This document shows, one piece after another, positions 51,919 to 61,000 of a stretch of 64,000 nt of DNA. Origin of the DNA: Bacteroidales bacterium UBA6267 (GTDB lineage: Bacteria; Bacteroidota; Bacteroidia; Bacteroidales; UBA1556); contig DJVB01000044.1 in the NCBI GenBank assembly GCA_002440745.1, positions 75,375 to 139,374 of the forward strand. Reading direction: 5' to 3'. The position numbers and the translations under genes were made by a program. Each line of letters opens with the position of its first letter. Within the stretch, counting starts at the first letter, position 1. Under the pieces are notes generated by a model that saw only the letters and a list, made by a program, of their open reading frames with translations, searched no databases and had not been told where the DNA came from.

Positions 51919-53610
51919 ATGAAGCAAACTTGCATTCTTTTTTTAGCATTGATTTTTGCATTAATTCCGCACAAATCCTTCCCAAAAGACTTATCCGAAA
52001 ACTATATTGATTCGCTTCTAAGTGGGAAAACGCCACAGGAGCAGTTCGACATTATCCACAGGCATTTACCACAATATTCAGATAAGGAGTTGACCACCCG
52101 CTTGCGCCTTAGTCGAAAAATGCTCAAGGTAGCAAAGGAGTTGAATGCTCCCAAATATCTTGGCAGAGCCTATTATGAATTGGGTTATTCTTACGAAATA
52201 ATTGGCGAAAACGATAAAGCGATTGAGTCTTGCCTCACTGCTTTAAAACATCTTAATGAAGCTCAGGATACTCATTATATTGCATTGACATACAATGAAA
52301 TAGGTCTTATTTACACGTCCAGCACACAAGATTGGAAACAGTATAAAGCTATAGAATATTTCAAGAAGTTTTTGGAGCTTCAACAGCTTCGTAAAGATAC
52401 GGCTGAAATTGCGGGTGCTATTTCAAATATTGGGTTTTCTTATATCAATATGAATAAATGGGATTCTGCACTGTATTTTAGCAGAATCGCCCTTGACTTG
52501 CGGTTGAAAATTAATCAGGAAAGAACTATCCCAATTTCTTTAGGAAATGTCGGACTTTCCTTATATCATCATGGAAAAATTGATAGCGCATTGTTGCTTT
52601 ATAACCAAGCAATAGTTTATTATGAAAATCAAAAAAACTATTATGGTTTATTTGAAGTTTTGACTAATATAACCAATGTTTATTATGAAAAAGGAGATTT
52701 AATAAATGCTGAGAAAATCTTAAATCGTAAGCAAAAACTTGCAGATGAAATTGAGAGTAAATCTCTTGACCGTTTCATGGAATATGCTTGGATGCTTTTT
52801 TACAAAAAGCAGGGAAATTACCAACGGGCCTTAGAATATTTCGAGAGATTTTATAAAATGACAGATTCCCTTCGCGGGGAAAGGGTGGAGGAGCGCATGG
52901 CTACATTGCAAGCCGTTTATGAAGTGGAGAAAAGAGAGAATGAAATACAACTGCTTAAACAAGAGCAACTTAATCGACAACAGAGAAATCGTTTTGCAAT
53001 AATAACCCTGATCTTAGCTATGGTTGGTTTGGCGCTATTGATTGTGATTTTAATTGTAAAACGCCGCAAAGATGCCGAAATCCATCAGCAAAAGGAGATT
53101 GTTTTTGAACGGGAAAAGGATTTAGCAAAAAGCGAGGTAGAAAAGTCGAAGCTAAAAGAGCAAGAGTTGAACACGCAGTTGGAATATAAGTCGAAGCAAT
53201 TGACCTCTCATGCCTTGAATATGATGAAGAAAAACCAGTTTCTTCACGAGTTGGAAGCTGATATTTCTAACATTGGCAAAAAAGCCTCTGATGAAGTGAA
53301 AGGGCAACTTCGTTCGTTGAATTTAGCAGTGAAGCGAATGAATAAAAGTGAGAAGGATTGGGAGCTTTTCAAGAGTTATTTTGAGGAGGTGAATGTGGGA
53401 TTCTATGAAAACCTCAATAAAAAACTGCCCGGCTTATCCACTAACGATTATCGGATGTGTGCACTTATTCGTTTGAATATGAACATTAAAGAATCGGCGG
53501 CTGTACTGAATATCTCGCCCGAAAGTGTGAAAACTGCCCGACATCGCCTGCGCAAGAAACTCGACCTCGCCCCCGAAACCGACCTGCATGAATTTATTCA
53601 GGGAGTGTGA
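51919..53610 (+). CDS. TPR - transmembrane - LuxR-type HTH sensor-regulator
   Basis: A 563-residue one-component regulator. Signal peptide or first helix at 1-20; TPR repeats at about 80-320 ('AYYELGYSYEIIGENDKAIESC', quoted in part, recurs in variants); a transmembrane helix at about 359-380; a cytosolic coiled coil at about 383-440; and a C-terminal helix-turn-helix (about 505-555, 'LSTNDYRMCALIRLNMN', 'AAVLNISPESVKTARHRLRKKL'). The TPR part should face the periplasm and the HTH the cytosol, so an envelope signal could act directly on transcription. It is divergent from the surface operon, whose control region holds the repeat array. Confidence 0.85.
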   Translation: MKQTCILFLALIFALIPHKSFPKDLSENYIDSLLSGKTPQEQFDIIHRHLPQYSDKELTTRLRLSRKMLKVAKELNAPKYLGRAYYELGYSYEIIGENDKAIESCLTALKHLNEAQDTHYIALTYNEIGLIYTSSTQDWKQYKAIEYFKKFLELQQLRKDTAEIAGAISNIGFSYINMNKWDSALYFSRIALDLRLKINQERTIPISLGNVGLSLYHHGKIDSALLLYNQAIVYYENQKNYYGLFEVLTNITNVYYEKGDLINAEKILNRKQKLADEIESKSLDRFMEYAWMLFYKKQGNYQRALEYFERFYKMTDSLRGERVEERMATLQAVYEVEKRENEIQLLKQEQLNRQQRNRFAIITLILAMVGLALLIVILIVKRRKDAEIHQQKEIVFEREKDLAKSEVEKSKLKEQELNTQLEYKSKQLTSHALNMMKKNQFLHELEADISNIGKKASDEVKGQLRSLNLAVKRMNKSEKDWELFKSYFEEVNVGFYENLNKKLPGLSTNDYRMCALIRLNMNIKESAAVLNISPESVKTARHRLRKKLDLAPETDLHEFIQGV

Positions 53611-53628
53611 GAAAGGTTTTTATAAAAA

Positions 53629-53657
53629 AAATCCCGAGATACGAAATCTCGGGATTT
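53629..53657. terminator. Bidirectional terminator between the TPR-HTH and lamin-tail genes
   Basis: AAATCCCGAGAT pairs perfectly with ATCTCGGGATTT (12 pairs) around five bases, with A and T runs on the two sides, serving both converging genes. Confidence 0.85.
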
Positions 53658-53678
53658 TTTGTTGATAGTAAAAAAGAT

Positions 53679-54227
53679 TTATTCCACAAAAACCTTTTCG
53701 GTGAAGGTGCCGTTTTGGGTGATGATGCGCACAACATAGATGCCGGAGGAATATGTCCAACTGCTGAGGCGATAGGTGCCGATTCCTTTTTGAATAGCTA
53801 TTTCTTCGCTCATTAGTTGCCGACCCTCAAGGGTATAAACACCAACTGTAACCTGTTGATTCACAGTTGAGTTCATTACAATATTCAGGTTGCGAGAGTG
53901 ATCAGTGAAGATACCGTTGAGCGATTCGGTATTATTTGCCGGAGTCAGTTGTATGGTTTTGCTAACCGTGGTTGTGCCATCGTAGTCGGTTTGGCGAAGG
54001 CGATAATAGGTTGTTGCTTGCGGCATCTCCGCATCAAGGAAGCTATAATGACGCTCCACATTGCTATTGCCTGCACCTGCCACACGACCAACTTCAACAA
54101 AGTTTCTTCCATCCTGCCCACGCTCCACCGTGAAGTAGTCGTTATTGACTTCGGAAGAAGTAACCCACTTCAAATCAACACCTTCAGCTTGAAGTTGAGC
54201 AGTGAAGGAGAGGAGGTTGATGGGGAG
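53679..54227. repeat. Long direct repeat encoding a T9SS CTD module, copy 1
   Basis: The last 182 codons of the lamin-tail protein, beginning 'LPINLLSFTAQLQAEG'. They match the end of the 1429-residue adhesin (57453-58001) without gaps. By eye only seven residues differ, and similarity stops abruptly at the module's N-terminal edge. Confidence 0.9.
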
Positions 54228-55838
54228 GGTTGAACCGTCTCCATCTTGATCTCCAGGAGTAGCATATGTTGTTGAACTTGAAGACCAATCACCGGGCGAA
54301 GATTGAATGGAACGGTTGCCAGAACTTGCAACTCCGGTTTGAGTATCATCAATTACTGTTTCTGCTTTTGATCCGTCGTCATAAACAAATTTCCATCTTC
54401 GGCCAGTTCCAAAATATAAATTCGTATTACCTTGATAGAAATTACATCCGGTTGGTATTGCTCCCCATTCAGATTCGAAGGTAGCTTGATTATTACCTCT
54501 TGAGACTAAAACATAACCGTTTTGAGGAATTTGTGCACCTGATGGGAAATCCCATGTGTATTCATAAGCGCCTGAGGATGAAAACCTCTGTAAGTTACAA
54601 TTGCTTAAATCAATTATATTATTTGAAGTATTATAAAGCTCCAAAAACTCATTGTTAAATGCCGAAGCATCTGATACTTCACTAATATAGACTACACCGA
54701 CAGATGGTGTTTGCAACGAAGGTGCAGCGTCCGTAGTTTCAGTTGCCTGTGGCTCACTTCCTGTTTTATAATCAATATTGCTACCACTATTGGTATATGG
54801 CCAAATTTTGAAGTAATAGGTTGTGGATGCTGTTAGACCGCTGAAAGTTACAGATTCTGTACCTTGAGTGATATTTTTCACCAAAGCAGCATCTGATTCA
54901 GGAGTGCCATCACTAGGATCAATAATAGCTGCATAACTTGTTGCGGAAGCTTTTATTAAATACCCGTCAGGTACCTGTGCACCAGTGGCATCTGTCCATG
55001 TAAGGGTAATTGAGTTATGTGTGGTTGCGCTGGTTGTTGCAGCAAAACCTGTGGCGTGGTTGGAGGGTTCGGGAGCTACCCATTGTGCATACAAAGTAGT
55101 GTTGGCAGCAATACTAAAAGTAGCTGCGGGTGCATAAGTGGTTCCGCTACCATTTGCCGCCGTATTCCAATTATTAAAAGTATATCCGGTTTTCACTAAT
55201 GAACCTGTATTGCCAAGGACTGTAACATTAGCACCTGAAGCATAAGGGCTGCTCGGATCAGTTGGGGCAGTGCCACCGGTTGAACCATTGCCATCGTAGG
55301 TTACAGTGTAAGTGGTTGCACCTGAAGTGTAAGTAACCGAAAAACTTACCAAATAAAATCTTGTCTTGCTAGACGTGCCTTTACTATAAAATTCAACAGA
55401 ACTTGTGGCGTTTATAGCACCCGTTGTGTTAGAAGTAGTTCCGTCCGAAAAACTTCCCGCTTCAGAGCCGCCATCCACAGCGTAGCCAACCGGCCCATCG
55501 CCATCACCTGATGCTTTGGTAACAGTAGCGCTTGTAATCTTGTAACCGCTTGCCACCATTATTTTTACAGAGCCCCCTTTTGTTGCGTTTTGGTATAAAC
55601 GCACCGCAGAGCCAGAAGTATAATAAGTAGGATTCGTTGCACTACTATTTTTCGCAAAAGTGAAAGTAATCTTACTATCTGTGGTGTTACGTACAGATGT
55701 TCCAACAACAGTAGCATTTGCCAGTCCCATGGATGACATTGCGTAATTTACTGTCGTCTGCCCCGAACCATTCACTCCAATCAGAAACAATACAGCCATA
55801 AAGGCCGGTTTTAAAATTCGTAATAAATTCTTTTTCAT
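53679..55838 (-). CDS. T9SS cargo with InlB-type repeat, FnIII, lamin-tail domain and CTD
   Basis: A 719-residue secreted protein: signal peptide (about 1-26); an N-terminal beta domain; a Listeria/Bacteroides-type repeat ('GYTFNNWNTAANGSGTTYAP', near 220-240); an FnIII unit (about 258-370) ending 'STTYYFKIWPYTNSG'; a lamin-tail-like domain (about 380-520, 'VYISEVSDAS', 'NEFLELYNTSNNIIDLSN'); and a T9SS CTD ending 'SGIYVVRIITQNGTFTEKVFVE' (quoted in part). It lies 21 bases after the nuclease gene, so one message probably encodes both. Confidence 0.85.
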   Translation of the reverse strand: MKKNLLRILKPAFMAVLFLIGVNGSGQTTVNYAMSSMGLANATVVGTSVRNTTDSKITFTFAKNSSATNPTYYTSGSAVRLYQNATKGGSVKIMVASGYKITSATVTKASGDGDGPVGYAVDGGSEAGSFSDGTTSNTTGAINATSSVEFYSKGTSSKTRFYLVSFSVTYTSGATTYTVTYDGNGSTGGTAPTDPSSPYASGANVTVLGNTGSLVKTGYTFNNWNTAANGSGTTYAPAATFSIAANTTLYAQWVAPEPSNHATGFAATTSATTHNSITLTWTDATGAQVPDGYLIKASATSYAAIIDPSDGTPESDAALVKNITQGTESVTFSGLTASTTYYFKIWPYTNSGSNIDYKTGSEPQATETTDAAPSLQTPSVGVVYISEVSDASAFNNEFLELYNTSNNIIDLSNCNLQRFSSSGAYEYTWDFPSGAQIPQNGYVLVSRGNNQATFESEWGAIPTGCNFYQGNTNLYFGTGRRWKFVYDDGSKAETVIDDTQTGVASSGNRSIQSSPGDWSSSSTTYATPGDQDGDGSTLPINLLSFTAQLQAEGVDLKWVTSSEVNNDYFTVERGQDGRNFVEVGRVAGAGNSNVERHYSFLDAEMPQATTYYRLRQTDYDGTTTVSKTIQLTPANNTESLNGIFTDHSRNLNIVMNSTVNQQVTVGVYTLEGRQLMSEEIAIQKGIGTYRLSSWTYSSGIYVVRIITQNGTFTEKVFVE

Positions 55839-55859
55839 AATTATTTAGTTTTTGTGTTA

Positions 55860-57065
55860 TTAATTTGTTTTCTTAGAGGTTTGCGGTATTACTCCATCGG
55901 TTTTGTAGGTGATGGAAGTGCCGCTTCCCATATAGCTGTATATTTTAAAATAATATGTTGTATTTCCTTGTAAATCAGTGAAAGTACAAGTTTGAGTGCC
56001 TTGAGCCACATGCTTATCGGTGCTGCTTTCGGCAATTTCCACTCCGTCAACGGGGTCGGCAATGGAGCTAAATCCAATGCTGCTCATACGTATCAGATAA
56101 CCGGCGGGGAGCACTGCTCCGGTGGCATCGGTCCATTGCAAGGTAATCTTTCGCGCACTAAACTCCGCCACATGATTGATAGGCTCCGGTTTCACCGGTG
56201 CATAAGCGCTCCATATTTGGTTAGCATATTCGGGGTGGTCGATAAAGGGGTTGCGATTGCCTTGTATGCCATACACATCGTCGTTGCGGTCAATTTCCTT
56301 CTGGCTAACAGGGTCATCGGCATGCCATTGCAGCAGCATGGTGATATACCATGAGTCAAAAGCCGGGTAGGTGGTGCCGTTTAAAACACTGTTTGCAAAG
56401 GTTTGCCATCCTGCAATCCTGCTGGCGTAGCGTACGGCCATATACATCTGAGAACGTGCAAAGTCGCCTTTGTATTCATCTATCGGCTCAAAAACGGTTC
56501 CGGTATAACCTGATGTAGAGCTTGTTCCTACTTTGCTTCCGTTTAAGCTTGTCCAACTTGCCGAGCCAACTTCTCCAAAAGGATAATTTCCCCTTTCATT
56601 GTTTACTTTCCCATCGGTAGGGTATAGATGAAACAAATCGGTGTACATCGTATCAGAGGATGAAGAGCCGCCTCCCCACCATGAGTTTGGCCAACTGTGC
56701 TCACGATTATAACAGTCTCCTTCATAAGTATAACTCCCACATTGGTCAGATATGAAGGTAAACTCATAAGGTGGTGTTCCCGATGGATTATCGGAATACA
56801 TATCCCAAACCTTACCATTGGTTTTCTGGTCAGTTGTCTGAAAATCAGTCCATAATTGGGTATAAGTTCTCACCGTATGATTTTTAATAATATTGTGTAA
56901 TGCTTGCTGTAACAATGAACCTGTTTTTCCCGTAGCAGGGTCGTAATATCCGGCCGGTTGTCCGATAAGGTCAAACGGCATTGCTGCTAAGAGAATCAAC
57001 TGGGAAGTGAACGCAATTTTGACGAATTTTAAAGCTAAATTTGTCAAGTTAAAATGTTTTGCCAT
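55860..57065 (-). CDS. Secreted endonuclease I family nuclease with FnIII domain
   Basis: A 401-residue exported nuclease. After a signal peptide (about 1-36), the endonuclease I domain (about 40-300) has the beta-beta-alpha-metal motif 'NREHSWPNSWWGG' with catalytic His123, then 'DLFHLYPTDGKVNNERGN' and 'EPIDEYKGDFARSQMYM'. A C-terminal FnIII unit (about 305-395) resembles that in the next gene. There is no T9SS CTD at the end; the downstream lamin-tail protein carries one. A role in extracellular DNA degradation is likely. Confidence 0.88.
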   Translation of the reverse strand: MAKHFNLTNLALKFVKIAFTSQLILLAAMPFDLIGQPAGYYDPATGKTGSLLQQALHNIIKNHTVRTYTQLWTDFQTTDQKTNGKVWDMYSDNPSGTPPYEFTFISDQCGSYTYEGDCYNREHSWPNSWWGGGSSSSDTMYTDLFHLYPTDGKVNNERGNYPFGEVGSASWTSLNGSKVGTSSTSGYTGTVFEPIDEYKGDFARSQMYMAVRYASRIAGWQTFANSVLNGTTYPAFDSWYITMLLQWHADDPVSQKEIDRNDDVYGIQGNRNPFIDHPEYANQIWSAYAPVKPEPINHVAEFSARKITLQWTDATGAVLPAGYLIRMSSIGFSSIADPVDGVEIAESSTDKHVAQGTQTCTFTDLQGNTTYYFKIYSYMGSGTSITYKTDGVIPQTSKKTN

Positions 57066-57130
57066 AGACTTTTATATGTATTACTAATACATCTGCCGAC
57101 TTATTCTTACAAGAAGAATCTAATCCGCCA

Positions 57131-57138
57131 CAAAACTA
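57131..57138 (-). promoter_or_regulatory. -7 promoter element for the nuclease operon
   Basis: Reads TAGTTTTG on the minus strand, an exact TAnnTTTG match, 66 bases upstream of the nuclease start. Confidence 0.45.
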
Positions 57139-57266
57139 ATTTTTTGGGTTCGAGCGTAGGTTTTCGGAATTTTATTTTAACGCTAAAAGTTCGTTAACTA
57201 AAGGTTATTTTTTGCTTTATGTAAACTTTGTTTAAAAGTTTTTGTAGGAGGAATGGGTTTTTGATT
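57139..57266. other. Gene-free part of the 57066-57452 gap
   Basis: I see no gene here. The remainder of the gap holds a CTD-end remnant (57267-57298) and a palindromic element (57351-57390). Confidence 0.4.
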
Positions 57267-57298
57267 AAAACTTTTTGGTGGAGATGCCGTTTTGGGTT
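57267..57298 (-). pseudogene. Vestige of a third CTD coding end
   Basis: Bases here match the extreme 3' end of the CTD modules (compare 53689-53721): AAAAC-x-TTTT-x-GGTG, then TGCCGTTTTGGGT, with scattered substitutions. No reading frame of useful length remains. Confidence 0.45.
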
Positions 57299-57350
57299 GC
57301 TTTGTTTTACAATCTTCCTTTTTTGGTCATGCCTTTACATTTCCTATTTT

Positions 57351-57390
57351 AACCCTGTGGAGACGATTCGTGAATCGTCTCTACGGGGTT
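57351..57390. repeat. REP-like palindrome
   Basis: GTGGAGACGATTC and GAATCGTCTCTAC pair around GT (13 positions, one G-T), extended by AACCC/GGGTT outside. A T-rich stretch follows on the plus strand. It has the look of a dispersed palindromic element rather than a simple terminator. Confidence 0.6.
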
Positions 57391-57452
57391 TTATTTTGGG
57401 AAATGTTGGTTTGGGCAAAAACGCGGTCAGGAAGAAAGATTATCCATCCTTT

Positions 57453-58001
57453 TTATTCCACAAAAACCTTTTCGGTGAAGATGTCGTTTTGGGTGATGAT
57501 GCGCACTACATAGATGCCGGAGGAATGAGTCCAACTGCTGAGGCGATAGGTGCCGATTCCTTTTTGAATAGCCATTTCTTCGCTCATTAGTTGCCGACCC
57601 TCAAGGGTATAAACACCAACTGTAACCTGTTGATTCACAGTTGAGTTCATTACAATATTCAGGTTGTGAGAGTGATCGGTGAAGATACCGTTGAGCGATT
57701 CCGTATTATTTGCCGGAGTTAGTTGTATGGTTTTGCTAACTGTGGTTGTGCCATTGTAGTCGGTTTGGCGAAGGCGATAATAGGTTGTTGCTTGCGGCAT
57801 CTCCGCATCAAGGAAGCTATAGTGACGCTCCACATTGCTATTGCCTGCACCTGCCACACGACCAACCTCAACAAAGTTTCTTCCATCTTGCCCACGCTCC
57901 ACCGTGAAATAGTCGTTATTGATTTCGGAAGAAGTAACCCACTTCAAATCAACCCCTTCAGCTTGAAGTTGAGCAGTGAAGGAGAGGAGGTTGATGGGCA
58001 A
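57453..58001. repeat. Long direct repeat encoding a T9SS CTD module, copy 2
   Basis: The partner of 53679-54227; the last 182 codons of the 1429-residue protein. Confidence 0.9.
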
Positions 58002-61000
58002 TGGATTAGCTTCGCTGCCACCGAATCCATAGTTACTCCAGCCGCTTAATCCGGTTCGTGAAAGCACAGGAGCTGCAATTGAACCTGTGGGAGCTTGATG
58101 GCTGCCGGGTGCAGTCCAATTTCCGGATCCTACTCGCTTAAGTAAGGTGAGCTTAGAAATATCAGTTATATCAGCAAATCCTTCGCCTGTGGCGGTTAAG
58201 GTATAAGCGCCGTCTGATAAGCCCCCTGCATTCTCCACTTGCCAATAGCCCTTTGAATTAGTATTTACAATATCAAAACCTGCACCTCCGGAGCTTGCAT
58301 TATAAATTGGCAAACCACTTCCTAACATATCTCCATGAATCCATTTTGCTGTCAGGCTGCCGCCGGAGCTGGCGGCTGAGGTGTATTCAACTAATAAGGC
58401 TCTGTTGGCATAGACTGCAGCGGCAGGACGATAAACTGCCAATGGAAAAAGTCCCGTGGCGTTTCCACTATTGGTACTATTGAACCAACGGCGCATTTGG
58501 CCAACTACATATCCGTTTATATAATCCAAACTGCCAAGTTGAGCGGTGGATATTCCAAGTTCAAGTATCGCAGAGCCTGTAGAATCGGTGTATAAAATTC
58601 CATTTCGTAAGGCAAGAGTATTTTGAATGCTAACGGAAGAAGGAAGGGTAACCTTTGCCGTTGCCGATGTTTTATCTAAATACATATTTACCATGGATGC
58701 CGGCAATCCGTTTCCTGCATTTTGATCTACTGAGCCCACAAAACCATAACTTGCTGTGGTTGGAAAAGTTCTTGTGGTAGTTTGGATATTGCCGCTTGCA
58801 CCTGAAGTTGTGATTCCATTTGCCGAACCATATTTGAGGGTTGCACCGGCATTAAGGCTAAATGCTCCTGCACCGCTGATAGTGTAGAGACTGCCAATTT
58901 TCAGGCAGGTAGGAGAGTTTACGTTCAACGTTCCGGCAACAGAAAAACCAGAACTGACAACAATATTGGCGGCATCGTTTGCAGTATTTGCTGCCGTTGA
59001 GTTTAGTTCAATATTATGGTAAGCGATTCCCCCTCTAAGCGAATGTGTTTGTGAGCTTCCGGTTCCATACATTTCAAATGTTCCTCCTGTTAGGGTATAA
59101 GTTCCTTCTAATTCGGGCAAGGTTTCGTTCAGTGCCGACATTCTGAATGTGGAATTGTCAGTCATTATAAGTCCGGCATTGCCACTAAATTCCTTATTTT
59201 CGGTATCTAAAATGGTTCCATTGCCTGAAATAGTTACCAAACCATCACCGGCAGAAGCTCCGCCGATATTAGTTATAGAAGTGCTTATGGTTTTTGTGCC
59301 GCTGCCGCTAAAACTCAGGTTATAATAGTCGCGACCACCGCGAAGTAGTTGTGCTCCTGTACCATTGAGATGGATAGTTCCTCCGGTAAGCGTGTAGGCG
59401 CCTGAAATTGAGGGAACTGTAGCGCTTAGAGCTGCGATTCGATATTCTCCATCGGTCATTTGTAATTCGCCGGAACCGGTGATGGTGGCTGTGGCAGATT
59501 CTGTAAAAACTCCTTTTTCGATTATTAAATATCCTGTAATTCCTGTGGATTGGGTTAAATTTACAATATCGGTCGGATTGGTTTTGTTGATTACAATTCT
59601 TTTTGCTGTGGATCCCGAAGTCATTGCTGTTCCTGTGGATTGCGGAGTGGTATTTCCAACATAGTGATAATAACCTGTTTGGCTAAAGGTTCTTGAGCCG
59701 GTATTTTGCACATTTCCGGTTGCTCCACTTGCATTAACCCCATCAGCCGAATAAATCAATAATGTTCCTCCGTTTTCAAGAGCGAAAATGCCTGACCCGA
59801 TGATGTCAAAATAGTTGAAATCTAATATTCCACCGGTTAAAACCGTGAAATTGTTCGAACTATTGCTAAGGCTTAGGTCTTGATTGATAATTTGGGCAGT
59901 TGAACCACTCCCCACCTCGAAATCCACATTTGAACCTAAAGCTCCTGCTATATCCATTGTTTGAGTTCCTGTCTTGGAAAAAACAATCTTACATCCTGCA
60001 TCAGTGCTAGTTAAGGTGGAGCCGGAATAAATGGTTAGATTGCCACCGAGATTAATGGTTGAGGTTGCAGAGACGCTGCTGATTTGGTTAAGGCTGATTG
60101 TTCCACCATTGGCAATCAAATCGCCATTTACGGTTGTAACTGGATTTCCGGATAAAATTGCAGCAAAACTCAACTGGCCGGAGGTAACTTCAATATTTCC
60201 ACCAACCGTAATATTTGAACCGCCATCGGTAAATGCTACATTGTTTCCTGAAACTGAAACCGTGAAATCATTTTGACAAAGGTTGATAGTTTGGGTTCCT
60301 TCGGCCACAATAAATAGTGATGATGGGCTGCCACTTAAAATGAGATTGCCAAAATAGTATCCGCCTGAATTTGTTGATATTGCGGAAGAGTTTCTGACAA
60401 GGCTGTTATTTACATTGGCATAGTCCCAATCCTGAATTTCAATGGTCGAACCGTCTTGAAAATCTTCCGTGCCGCTCCATAAGGAAGAACTACCATCAGC
60501 AGCAAAGTTGATATTAATTTTCCCGCCGGATTCAACGGTGAGAGTTGCAGAGCTTAAATCCAAACTCGCATCCAATTGTAGAGTTCCTCCATTTTCGACT
60601 TTGATAGAACCTACGCAAGTTGATGAAGCGGTATAAGTGAACGTTCCACCATTTTCGATAACAATATTTGAGGCTGAGATTGCTCCGCCTGAGGAAATAT
60701 TATTTCTGATATAGAGATAGTTTGATGTAGAGTTAGATGGTGCCGAACTTGATCCCCACGAGGTGCCGACATATTGTTCCCAACTGGCACCGGATAATGT
60801 TCCGTCTGCTGTGGTTCGGTAGCTATTGGCCGGAGTAACAATATCAGCAATCTCAAAGCTGTTGGAAGTGCCTGATGTTAAGCCTGTTGCAGAAGCAGTC
60901 AAGGTGGTGGTTTGTGCAACGTTGAAATATACGTCGTCAATGACTACTTGGCCTGAGGTTAACGAATAGGATGCTGATGCGGTTAATCCTGTTCCTGCGG

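Noticed and set aside
53679..58001. The two long repeats as ends of a composite transposon
   Set aside because: They are same-orientation coding modules with no transposase or terminal inverted repeats; domain duplication explains them.
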